From assembly GCA_050943575.1 (NCBI GenBank), contig JBMNPL010000002.1, positions 16,904-80,903 of the forward strand: a stretch of 64,000 nt of DNA, read 5' to 3'. Under the pieces are notes generated by a model that saw only the letters and a list, made by a program, of their open reading frames with translations, searched no databases and was not told where the DNA came from. Below are positions 25,586 through 33,600 of this stretch, in pieces. The DNA is from WRCA01 sp050943575. GTDB taxonomy: Bacteria; Pseudomonadota; Alphaproteobacteria; Rs-D84. Position numbers and translations under genes: made by a program. The first letter of the stretch is position 1, and each line of letters begins with the position of its first letter.

Positions 25586-27358
25586 TCACTTTTTCTCTAA
25601 AAGTTCTTGAACAGCGGCTGCAAAATCTGGGGCTTTTTTTAGAAAACTGCCAGCAACCAGAAAATCTGCACCTGCGACCCAACATTTTTTCGCGGTTTCC
25701 GGATTTATTCCGCCGTCAACACTTATTTTAAACTTTAATCCATGCTTGCGTCTAGTATTATTTAAAGAAGCAATTTTTGATATTGATTCTTCTATAAAAA
25801 CTTGCCCCGATTTTCCTGGAATAACAGACATTATCATAACCTCATCAATATTTCGTAATATCGGAGCAATAACTTCTAAATCAGTATTTGGATGTAAAGC
25901 AACACCCCCACGTTTACCCGCTGCACGTATTTTATTTAATGCACGTCTTACACCATTTGTACCAGATGAAACAATAATAGTATCTGCCCCACCCGCAATA
26001 GCCTCGGTCGCCCAATTAACTGGATTTTCCGTCATTAAATGAACATGTAAATGTGATTTAGTCCGAGAACGAATAAAACGAAGTTCATCAATACCACTGG
26101 CAATATTATCAACATAAAAGCCATCCATTATATCAACATGAATCATATCTATGCCCGCAGATTCAAACATAGTATAAGTATCTAAATTTCGCATATCCCA
26201 AACCAAAGTGCTGGGCATAATTGGAATAAATTTTTTCCGGCGCGAAAAAATCCTCCATCTTAAAGGCGCGGTTAAAAATCCAAAAAATTTATCCCATTTT
26301 TTTCTACGTTCCAAGTATGCTTTAACCCGTGATGATTCAGAATTCCAAATAAATTCTGCAAATGAATTAACAATTCCAAATGCGCCCAAATTTTCAACCG
26401 GTATATTAAATTCTTTTTCTAAAACATCATCCAGTCCCATAATTCCAGACCCGCCGCCGCTTATATAAATTTTAATCGGATTATACTTTTCAATTACTGG
26501 AATAAGTATTTCTTGAACTTGACTTAAAATCTCAGAAAAAATACTTTCTGTAATTTCATTCAAATCAAATCTGGTTATATCATATTTTGCATCCGCCGGA
26601 GTAAACCTGTCCATATCTGTTTGTATTAAACTCATGCTGGAAACTTTTAACCTTTCTGCTTCGGATATCGGTAAATTAAAAGCCTGTGCAACTGATTTGG
26701 TTATATCAGCCCCGCCAATTGGTATTTTATTAATTAATATCGGACCACGTGCTGTCCATAAAGATACACTTGTAAATTCTGCACCAAAATCTATGAATAT
26801 TGAATTTTCTGATGCCAATCGTGCAGTTGACCCCAATAAAAACATAGGATCAAAAAAACCACCAGATCTAAGATGTGCCGAATGTAATACAGATTTTATA
26901 TAAGATAAATCTTGAGAATTATATGCTATCACATTAAATACAGAATGTAATGCCCTATCAGTATGTCCAAGTGGATTTGAAATGTTATGAAAACCACCTA
27001 AATCATAACGTAAAGGAATTATATGAAGAACTGAGTTTTCACCTTGGAAAAAATCAAAAATTTGCTCTAAAATATCGTTTTGTGTAATTTTATGTTCTGC
27101 AGACCATATACTTTTTTTTGAAACAATTTTTGATTCAATCTGACCAAAATTCCCCGTAACAAATGCTTTATCAAATCTTGTGCCAATTTGTTCTTCAAGA
27201 CTATCAACCGCTGTTTTTATAGCATATGCTAAATCACTAGATTCTGTATATGCACTTGCAGATGTTTTAATCCGTCCAAAACAAACCCTTGTGGCGACAG
27301 CATGAACTCCGCTGGAGCCTATATCTAAACATAAAAAAGAACCCTCGGTTAAGTTCAT
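25586..27358 (-). CDS. FtsA-ribulose-phosphate 3-epimerase fusion
   Basis: One uninterrupted 590-residue frame. Residues 1-377 are FtsA, the actin-like protein that anchors FtsZ: phosphate loop LDIGSSGVHAV at the N-terminus, the inserted 1C domain (about 85-165, VLHIIPLRYDLGGFHNISNP), phosphate-2 strand FIDFGAEFTSVS, and adenosine motif ISGGGSGIMGLDDV. Near 350-377 is a basic amphipathic stretch (RRKKWDKFFGFLTAPLRWRI) like the FtsA membrane-targeting helix. Residues 378-590 are Rpe (D-ribulose-5-phosphate to D-xylulose-5-phosphate, pentose phosphate pathway): PSTLVWD, metal and catalytic residues in HVDIMDG, HVHLM and SVDGGIN, and the phosphate loop VAGSF. The gene follows ftsQ by 11 bases, the normal ftsA place. 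Rpe-only translation from an internal Met at 381 is possible but has no ribosome site. Confidence 0.93.
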   Translation of the reverse strand: MNLTEGSFLCLDIGSSGVHAVATRVCFGRIKTSASAYTESSDLAYAIKTAVDSLEEQIGTRFDKAFVTGNFGQIESKIVSKKSIWSAEHKITQNDILEQIFDFFQGENSVLHIIPLRYDLGGFHNISNPLGHTDRALHSVFNVIAYNSQDLSYIKSVLHSAHLRSGGFFDPMFLLGSTARLASENSIFIDFGAEFTSVSLWTARGPILINKIPIGGADITKSVAQAFNLPISEAERLKVSSMSLIQTDMDRFTPADAKYDITRFDLNEITESIFSEILSQVQEILIPVIEKYNPIKIYISGGGSGIMGLDDVLEKEFNIPVENLGAFGIVNSFAEFIWNSESSRVKAYLERRKKWDKFFGFLTAPLRWRIFSRRKKFIPIMPSTLVWDMRNLDTYTMFESAGIDMIHVDIMDGFYVDNIASGIDELRFIRSRTKSHLHVHLMTENPVNWATEAIAGGADTIIVSSGTNGVRRALNKIRAAGKRGGVALHPNTDLEVIAPILRNIDEVMIMSVIPGKSGQVFIEESISKIASLNNTRRKHGLKFKISVDGGINPETAKKCWVAGADFLVAGSFLKKAPDFAAAVQELLEKK

Positions 27359-27369
27359 GTTTATTAAAT

Positions 27370-28053
27370 TTATAATTTTACCAATGGACGTGATAAATCA
27401 CGCATATCTAATAATTTTATTTGCCTATCTAAAATCATATTTTGCTTATTCATATTATCTATTTTTGTTATCGCTTGTTCAAAATTTTCTTCGGGCAGCA
27501 TAATCTTCATACCGTTTAATAAAAAAATATCCCAACGTCTGTCTTCTATAAACTCCATTCTATCAATAGAATAAAAAAGATTAGGAGTGTGTTTTACTAT
27601 TTTTATCGTTTTTGATAAATCTTGTGGAACTTGCCCAGAAAAAACTAGTGTATTTTCCGGTCTTGTGGATGATGGTTTATTAATTGGTGCACCTGTATCA
27701 TCCAAAGGATAATAATTTTCACCATCAGTCCAACTAGCAACAATAACACGCATATCTGCACGAATTTTAATTTCGCCATTTGGTAAACGACGAACAGCAA
27801 CATTTGCAATATCTGGATCTGATGCAACACGAGCTAAAACATCATTTAAATCAATATGTTTATCTGTATGATCTATTCCCAATCTTGTAATTAAATCTGA
27901 TGCTTTACCATTATCAGAATAAACCGAAACTTTTTTTACATCTGATAATATACCACCAATCCCCATTGATACCATGCTAATACGCACTGCTATATAAATC
28001 GCAAGCAAAATCGCAATGCAAAACATTAACCAAAATAAAAACTTATTCTTCAT
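27370..28053 (-). CDS. ftsQ: Cell division protein FtsQ
   Basis: FtsQ is a bitopic divisome protein linking early and late factors. The 227-residue protein has an N-terminal membrane helix (FWLMFCIAILLAIYIAVRI), a POTRA-like region (about 38-105, including HIDLNDVLARVASDPDIANVAVRRLPNG split by short loops), and a beta domain with ADMRVIVASWTDGENYYPLDDTG, the typical FtsQ stretch. It is directly upstream of the ftsA fusion. No ddl, murB or ftsZ gene is adjacent, so the usual dcw cluster is broken up. The promoter is so close that the mRNA should be almost leaderless. Confidence 0.85.
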   Translation of the reverse strand: MKNKFLFWLMFCIAILLAIYIAVRISMVSMGIGGILSDVKKVSVYSDNGKASDLITRLGIDHTDKHIDLNDVLARVASDPDIANVAVRRLPNGEIKIRADMRVIVASWTDGENYYPLDDTGAPINKPSSTRPENTLVFSGQVPQDLSKTIKIVKHTPNLFYSIDRMEFIEDRRWDIFLLNGMKIMLPEENFEQAITKIDNMNKQNMILDRQIKLLDMRDLSRPLVKL

Positions 28054-28062
28054 AATATTTAG

Positions 28063-28071
28063 ATTATATCA
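28063..28071 (-). promoter_or_regulatory. Extended -10 promoter of ftsQ-ftsA/rpe, near-leaderless
   Basis: The minus strand reads TGATATAAT behind CTTTTA. Only 9 bases separate the box from the ftsQ ATG, and there is no Shine-Dalgarno sequence. Confidence 0.65.
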
Positions 28072-28113
28072 TAAAAGTAAAAAAGAGAAAGAATGAAAAA
28101 AATTAAATGTTTT

Positions 28114-28503
28114 TTAACTTGCTCGTAATAAATAACCACGACGCATCATACATTTACGATATGCGCCAATTGAACGAGCGCTGGAATTTGGGGGAACAGA
28201 CATTAAAGCACGTTGTCCAATATCCGAATTTTCATTTGATTGAAAAGTTACCCACAAACCATCCCAATCGGGCATCAAACTAGATTGATTTGGGCTGATT
28301 AATTTTGCCAATCTGGAACGTGGCATATGTGAAGGCTTTTTTATACCAAGACAACTTTTATGATCACGAACAAATTGTTCTGTTGTAACCATATCGTTTT
28401 CCCAATTTAAAATTGTCGCATCATCAATAGAACCACGATTAGCAGATGAACACCCTGTTAAAAACACAATTGATAAAATAATAAGAATAAAACTTTTCTT
28501 CAT
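28114..28503 (-). CDS. Lipoprotein of unknown function (129 residues)
   Basis: From the ATG at 28503 the protein begins with a lipoprotein signal (MKKSFILIILSIVFLTGCSS, lipobox LTGC). The mature part of about 112 residues has two further Cys (KSCLGIKK and RKCMMRRGY) and ends LLRAS. No family is recognised. The ATG at 28503 is preferred over a longer frame because it creates the signal peptide. TATAAT ends exactly 7 bases upstream, so the mRNA should start at the ATG. It is divergent from the operon beginning at 28643. Confidence 0.65.
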   Translation of the reverse strand: MKKSFILIILSIVFLTGCSSANRGSIDDATILNWENDMVTTEQFVRDHKSCLGIKKPSHMPRSRLAKLISPNQSSLMPDWDGLWVTFQSNENSDIGQRALMSVPPNSSARSIGAYRKCMMRRGYLLRAS

Positions 28504-28510
28504 ATTTTTA

Positions 28511-28540
28511 ATTATAACTGAAAAATTAATTTTTTTACAA
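28511..28540 (-). promoter_or_regulatory. Promoter of the 129-residue lipoprotein, leaderless
   Basis: On the minus strand there is TTGTAA (28535-28540), 18 bases, TATAAT (28511-28516), then 7 bases to the ATG without any Shine-Dalgarno sequence. Confidence 0.6.
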
Positions 28541-28589
28541 TATAAATTTCCTAAATACATTTAATTAATAATAAATCATCCTTTTACAC

Positions 28590-28619
28590 TTGCGAAAACT
28601 GGCTTTTTAATTCTATAAT
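28590..28619 (+). promoter_or_regulatory. Predicted promoter of the 28643-33600 gene run
   Basis: TTGCGA (28590-28595), 18 bases, TATAAT (28614-28619), then a leader with AGGAAGGAGC before the ATG at 28643. Confidence 0.6.
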
Positions 28620-28642
28620 GTAAGTACAGGAAGGAGCAAAAA

Positions 28643-28951
28643 ATGACCGCTGAAGAAAGATATATTCGTATAGCCGGTTTTTACGAGGCTTTAAAAACAT
28701 TGTCCGCTGCAATACGTACTCAAAAAGGTGGTATAGCAGCCGAAAATTATACAGGACGATTTTTTGAGGCAGATGTTCTGGAAATGCTAAATGCATATGG
28801 TGAAAAATTAAAGCCTAGTGATGCTAAACTAAAAGCCCTGATAAAAAAATATCAATCCGAATTTCAAGGTGTTAAAGATTTAGTCACACCCAGTAATAAA
28901 CCTGTGCATGAAATGACTCTTGAAGAATTTCAACGTGTTATGAATATATAA
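28643..28951 (+). CDS. Unknown soluble 102-residue protein
   Basis: The product is probably helical and cytoplasmic: no signal peptide, no membrane segment, and many charged residues (ERYIRIAGFYEALKTLSAAI at the start, EMTLEEFQRVMNI at the end). It has a strong AGGAAGGAG ribosome site and a predicted promoter, so it is very likely expressed. I recognise no family. It is the first gene of a tightly packed plus-strand run (gaps of 10, 11 and 6 bases, then overlaps) leading through a secretin-like lipoprotein to lolC and lolD, but nothing in it shows a link to export. Confidence 0.7.
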   Translation: MTAEERYIRIAGFYEALKTLSAAIRTQKGGIAAENYTGRFFEADVLEMLNAYGEKLKPSDAKLKALIKKYQSEFQGVKDLVTPSNKPVHEMTLEEFQRVMNI

Positions 28952-28961
28952 AGGACATAAA

Positions 28962-30278
28962 ATGAAAAAAATATATATACTCTTTGTGTTTTGTTCATTG
29001 TTTTTTATTAGCGCATGCCAATTTAGACAAGACACAGAGCAATTTGATGAAATACAAGTTATTGAAAATATAGTAATAGATGAATATTCTGTCCCTATTT
29101 TCCCACGCAAAGCCGCATTAACAACTGATACTGCACGTAGATTTGCTATAGATTTACCAAAACGTTGTAAAGTTGATTGGGATAATCATAATTTACTATC
29201 TGTTTTACCATCAAATCCTGTAGAAATTGTGCGATTAAATAAAGGTGATGATTTACCTAATTTTGTAGTAGAAGATTTTTCTTTTAAGAAAAAAAGCGTC
29301 CCTGAGGTTTTAGAAAAATTACTAATTGGTACTAAAATCAAAATCGTTGCTAGCGAAAAATTACCCGATTTAATTAGCGGGGAAATAAAATCTGGAACAC
29401 TAGAAGATGCTGTTGAGCTTATTTGTAAACTAGGTAAAACCTATTATACGTATGACGATGATACAAAAGAAATTCGTATTTCTAGTCGTGGAAAATGGCT
29501 GATGAAAATGCCAAAGGATGAATATGTAATTATGGCTTTAATTGACGCAATGCATGGTTATAACTTGCGTAATTTAATGACCAACTGGAAAGATAAAACT
29601 TTGGTGTTTGAAGGTAATTATCAAACAGAAAAAAAAGTTCGAGATATAATTGCTGATATTGGAAATAAAAAATTCTTGATTGCTTGGGATATGGATATTT
29701 ATCGTGTATATCCACGTACTGACAATCCAATTGTTTGGATGAATATGCTACCTGCGTTTGGTGAAAAAAATATCAGAATGTCAATCCCTGGGGTAGTCGG
29801 AAGATTGTTGGTTGTATCACCTGAAATAAATACAAAAACATTGCAATCGTTTTTAGCACAACAATCAAATGTAGTGTTAATTTCCCAAGGAACATTTGTA
29901 ATACCAAATGGCTGGCAAAGTAGATTTGATATTGGACAATGTTCTCGTGAAGAAAGATTAGAAACAGATTTAATAATTGGTGCAACTGGTAAATATGGTA
30001 AATATGCAGATATGACTAAACTAGATGCAAAAATTGCATTACGTACAACAAATGGAGAATTGGCTAGTTTTAACGCACCAACAACTCTTGGGGATAACTA
30101 TGTTATTATTGGAATACCCACACATAGTTTTGTAACTGGACCTGAAACATTAATAAACCCATTTGCAGAATTGGTGATATTTATGAGCCCACGTATTATT
30201 TCAATCGTAGAACCAGATAATGCAGATGACGCCACAGAACTTTCCGGTGATAAACTGCGTGAGTATTTAGATGAATAA
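28962..30278 (+). CDS. Secretin-like outer membrane lipoprotein
   Basis: The 438-residue protein has a lipoprotein signal with lipobox ISAC (Cys at about 19). Residues about 100-175 look like a secretin N0/STN domain (FSFKKKSVPEVLEKLLIGTK, then SGTLEDAVELICKLGKTYY). The C-terminal part ends in a secretin-type strand, ELVIFMSPRIISIV, preceded by a GDNYVIIGIP strand. This recalls the lipoprotein secretins of type IVb pili (PilN, BfpB). The usual gate motif (VPxLxxIPxxGxLF) is not visible, so it may be a divergent or non-gating relative. Three pseudopilin-like genes lie at 40941-44951. It has an AAAGGA ribosome site, 10 bases after the preceding gene. Confidence 0.55.
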   Translation: MKKIYILFVFCSLFFISACQFRQDTEQFDEIQVIENIVIDEYSVPIFPRKAALTTDTARRFAIDLPKRCKVDWDNHNLLSVLPSNPVEIVRLNKGDDLPNFVVEDFSFKKKSVPEVLEKLLIGTKIKIVASEKLPDLISGEIKSGTLEDAVELICKLGKTYYTYDDDTKEIRISSRGKWLMKMPKDEYVIMALIDAMHGYNLRNLMTNWKDKTLVFEGNYQTEKKVRDIIADIGNKKFLIAWDMDIYRVYPRTDNPIVWMNMLPAFGEKNIRMSIPGVVGRLLVVSPEINTKTLQSFLAQQSNVVLISQGTFVIPNGWQSRFDIGQCSREERLETDLIIGATGKYGKYADMTKLDAKIALRTTNGELASFNAPTTLGDNYVIIGIPTHSFVTGPETLINPFAELVIFMSPRIISIVEPDNADDATELSGDKLREYLDE

Positions 30279-30289
30279 AAGGACAAATA

Positions 30290-30508
30290 ATGAAAGTGCT
30301 AAAATGGATAAAAATATGTATAAAAACTATAATTTCTCTTTTTATAGCAATCATTATTAGTAATCTTATAAGTGATGTGGTTTATAATTTGATACGAATA
30401 TCATCACTTGAACGATTAACTTTTATTATCGTATTTTTATTTACCGGGTACAAAACTCTCCCAGAAACTGTTAAAAATGCTGTAAAAAATGGTATAAAAA
30501 ATTGGTAG
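30290..30508 (+). CDS. Small membrane protein (72 residues)
   Basis: The protein has two hydrophobic stretches (IKTIISLFIAIIISNLI and LERLTFIIVFLFTGY) and a basic C-terminus (NAVKNGIKNW), with an AAAGGA ribosome site. It lies between the secretin-like lipoprotein (11-base gap) and lolC (6-base gap), so it is almost certainly part of that operon. No family is recognised. An accessory role for either neighbour is possible but unsupported. Confidence 0.6.
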   Translation: MKVLKWIKICIKTIISLFIAIIISNLISDVVYNLIRISSLERLTFIIVFLFTGYKTLPETVKNAVKNGIKNW

Positions 30509-30514
30509 GTTAAA

Positions 30515-31768
30515 ATGTTTAGTCGTTTGGAAAAGAAAATTGCATTTAGATATTTACGCGCACGCGGACGTGGATTCGGTAGTGTTATTTCATGGGTATC
30601 ATTACTGGGTATTGCACTGGGGGTTGCAACACTTATTGTTGTTATGTCTGTTATGGGTGGTTTTCATGATACCCTGCTTTCACGTATTGTTGGTATGAAT
30701 GGACATGTTGTTGTTTATCACCAAGATGGTGCAATTAAAGATTTTGATTACTTAATTGAAAAAATAAAATCAAATAAAATTGTTATAGAAAATACTAACA
30801 ATATTATCCCTGTTCTAGAAGGACAAGCAATGGTATCTGCAAATGGTAAAAATTCTGGAACAATGGTTCGTGGTATTAGAATGAACGATTTAGAACGCAA
30901 ATTTCAAAAAGGTACAAAAATTTATGGAACACCCCTTTCAAAAATTCAAAGTGGACAATTAATAATGGGTGCCCCATTGGCAAGAATGTTGCGCCTTACT
31001 ATAAATAATAATGCAACACTTATAAGTGCAAATGGTGGAACAGCAACAGCATTTGGAACTATGCCACGAATACAATCATATCCTGTCGCAACAACATTTT
31101 TCGTAGGTATGTATGAATATGATTCTGGTTATATCTTTATGCCCTTGGAAACCGCGCAAAAGTTTTTAAATTCCCCTGATGGTGTTTCGCATATAGATTT
31201 ATTCTTAAAAAATTCAGAAAAAACAGATGTTGTTCGCAATGCTTTATCAGATAGTCTGCCAAATGGATTTGTAGTTCGTGATTGGCGTGATTTAAATCGT
31301 AGTTTTGTCGGTGCATTACAAGTTGAATCAAATGTAATGTTTTTAATTTTATTATTAATAGTAATCGTTGCAGCATTTAATATTGTATCTAGCTTGGTTA
31401 TGCTGGTTAAAGATAAATCACGAGATATTGCAGTATTGCGAACATTTGGTGTTTCACGAAATAGTATGATGAAAATATTTATTTTATGCGGTACAAGTAT
31501 TGGAATTATTGGTGCTGTAATTGGAACAATTGTGGGTGTCTTGGTTGCAAAATATATTGAACCAATACGACAGTTTTTTCAATGGATAACTGGTCGTGAT
31601 TTGTTCCCATCAGAACTATACTTTCTTTCTGAATTACCATCTAGAATAGAATTTTGGAATGTTTTTGGAATTGCTTTTATCGCAATCGCATTAGCATTTT
31701 TGGCAACTCTTTACCCAGCATGGAAAGCAGCTAAAACAGATCCAGTAGAAGTTTTAAGGAATGAATAA
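30515..31768 (+). CDS. lolC: Lipoprotein-releasing ABC transporter permease LolC/E
   Basis: It is part of the LolCDE complex that releases lipoproteins from the inner membrane toward the outer membrane. The 417-residue protein has the N-terminal signature EKKIAFRYLRARGRGFGSVISW, a first helix (about 25-50), a large periplasmic domain, and three C-terminal helices with KSRDIAVLRTFGVSR and the end motif LYPAWKAAKTDPVEVLR. A single permease gene is typical of alphaproteobacteria, where one LolC/E-type protein (LolF) can form a homodimer. Its end overlaps lolD by 8 bases. Confidence 0.94.
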   Translation: MFSRLEKKIAFRYLRARGRGFGSVISWVSLLGIALGVATLIVVMSVMGGFHDTLLSRIVGMNGHVVVYHQDGAIKDFDYLIEKIKSNKIVIENTNNIIPVLEGQAMVSANGKNSGTMVRGIRMNDLERKFQKGTKIYGTPLSKIQSGQLIMGAPLARMLRLTINNNATLISANGGTATAFGTMPRIQSYPVATTFFVGMYEYDSGYIFMPLETAQKFLNSPDGVSHIDLFLKNSEKTDVVRNALSDSLPNGFVVRDWRDLNRSFVGALQVESNVMFLILLLIVIVAAFNIVSSLVMLVKDKSRDIAVLRTFGVSRNSMMKIFILCGTSIGIIGAVIGTIVGVLVAKYIEPIRQFFQWITGRDLFPSELYFLSELPSRIEFWNVFGIAFIAIALAFLATLYPAWKAAKTDPVEVLRNE

Positions 31769-32483
31769 AATGGCAGCACCAATATTAAAATCTTTATCTT
31801 CTGTAAAAAAACGAGCAACTGTTATGTCAGTTGTTGGTATTAAAAAATCTTTTATGGAAGGTGGACAACCATTAAATATTTTACGTGGCGGAGGATTTGA
31901 ATTAATGCGTGGTGAAATTGTCGCTCTGGTCGGTCCATCAGGATGTGGTAAATCTACCCTGATACAATGTGTTGGATTGCTGGATCAACCAAGTGGGGGG
32001 CAAATTACTATTACCGGTATTCCAGTTCATAAAATGAACGAAGATCAACGCACATTAATCCGCAGAACTAAACTCGGTTTCGTTTATCAACGTCATAATT
32101 TATTGGAAGATTTTACAGCTCTTGAAAATGTGATGATGCCTATGCTGGCAAATAATATGAATGAAGATGATGCGCGTATTCGTGCAAAAAAATTACTAAA
32201 AGCTACAAATATTTTACACCGCGCAAATCATAGACCTGCAGAAATGTCCGGTGGCGAACAACAACGTACTGCTGTGGCACGTGCGCTTGCTAATAAACCT
32301 GAGATTGTTCTGGCAGACGAACCAACAGGATCACTTGATCCAACACACGCATCAAATGTTTTTGACTTGCTATTATCTTTAGCAAAAAAAACACGTATGT
32401 CTATGTTATTCGTAACACATGATATGAATCTAGCAAAACGTGCCGATAGAATAATTACTATAAAAAATGGAATTGTTGGATGA
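31761..32483 (+). CDS. lolD: Lipoprotein-releasing ABC transporter ATPase LolD
   Basis: This is the cytoplasmic ATPase of the Lol complex. The 240-residue protein has Walker A GPSGCGKST, Q-loop YQRHNLLEDFTALENV, the ABC signature MSGGEQQR, Walker B IVLADEPTGSLD, and H-loop VTHDMNLAKRA. The N-terminal 25 residues before VVGIKKSFMEGGQ are longer than usual; a second Met three codons in (MAAPILK) is an equally good start. It overlaps lolC by 8 bases and the glycosyltransferase gene by 4. Confidence 0.95.
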   Translation: MNKMAAPILKSLSSVKKRATVMSVVGIKKSFMEGGQPLNILRGGGFELMRGEIVALVGPSGCGKSTLIQCVGLLDQPSGGQITITGIPVHKMNEDQRTLIRRTKLGFVYQRHNLLEDFTALENVMMPMLANNMNEDDARIRAKKLLKATNILHRANHRPAEMSGGEQQRTAVARALANKPEIVLADEPTGSLDPTHASNVFDLLLSLAKKTRMSMLFVTHDMNLAKRADRIITIKNGIVG

Positions 32484-33600
32484 AAATAAATTTAAAATAC
32501 CTATCTGAAACTTGGCGGAAATTTTCGCAATTCTCTAAACATCAAATTTCAACATCCATATTAAAAATTCAAGAGATTGAACAAGCGACTATTATGCCGC
32601 ATCAACCAAATATTAAAATAGGAATCCCTCAAAAAGTTCGTGGTGTTCGTATTCGTAAATATGGGCAACAATCAGCAAATTATATTGATAAAGAAGTAAT
32701 TCTTTTAGGGGCTGCAGATCCATTTTTTGGACACTTTTTAGCAGATGGGCTTTCTCGCGCTTGGCCTATTTTAGATAAAAAATTTATTAATTATACTTTC
32801 GTAGTAGTTCAAGGACGCGGGGGGGTGAATTAAAAAATTTTGCTAAACAACTTTATAAACTTGTAGGTATAAAGAAATTACTTTTTATAACAAAACCAAC
32901 AAGGTTTAAAAAAATACTCATTCCTGATTTATCTTTTAATTATACGCGCGGTATAGCACATAAAAAATACACCGATACTTTTGCAAAAATCGCATCAACA
33001 GTTCCAACAGATAAATCTTTACCGAATAAAATTTATCTATCGCGAACAAAACTTGGGTATAATGAAACATTTGGTGAAAAAACAATTGAAAATATTTTTG
33101 CAAAAAATGGATTTACTATTATTTATCCAGAACAATTATCCCTAGAAAAACAAATACAATTAATGAAAGCTGCACAAACAATTGCTGGAGTTAGCGGAAC
33201 AGCACTACATTTATCTCTATTCGCACAAAATGGAATAAAATTAATTTGTATTCATAAAAGAAATTATATTTTAAAAATGCAGATTCTAATTGATAAATTA
33301 AAAAATATAAATGGAACATATATTGATGCATTTTTAACTATTGGAAATTTGAAAAAATGTGATGGAAAATCTTCAGCCGCTTTAATCGGAATAAATAAAA
33401 ATTTGCAGAATTTTTTTAATGATAATAATTTTATATATTCACTTGATAAAAATAATAATACAAAAGAATATAAACAATTTATACAATCATTTAATAAACA
33501 ACGAAGAATAATCCCAAAATGGTTAGGTGGAATTATACTTTCATTTGTTCCATCCCATAATTTACGACATTCTTTAAGAAAAAAATGGAGATTAAAATAA
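32480..33600 (+). pseudogene. GT61-family glycosyltransferase split by a frameshift in a G tract
   Basis: Two frames together make one GT61 (DUF563) glycosyltransferase of about 373 residues. The first (32480-32833) carries DPFFGHFLADGLSRAWPIL, the family HW-type segment, and stops at VVVQGRGGVN. Reading the next frame from 32827 continues without a stop to 33600 and gives KIYLSRTKLGYN, then FTIIYPEQLSLEKQIQLM and AGVSGTALHLSLFAQNG, the conserved GT61 C-terminal motifs. The break sits in seven consecutive G (32819-32825); eight G would restore one frame, six would not. It could be a phase-variable gene in the OFF state, a site of slippage, a true pseudogene or a sequence error. It overlaps lolD by ATGA, so it is co-translated with the Lol genes. 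Probable role: transfer of a sugar to a surface glycan. Confidence 0.8.
32819..32825 (+). repeat. Seven-G tract at the glycosyltransferase frameshift
   Basis: GGGGGGG following CGC in AT-rich DNA, exactly where the two halves of the GT61 frame change register by -1. Confidence 0.85.

Noticed and set aside
26210..26222. Internal start for a separate Rpe at Met 381 of the fusion
   Set aside because: There is no Shine-Dalgarno sequence or promoter-like box upstream, so a single fused product is the better reading, though internal initiation is not excluded.
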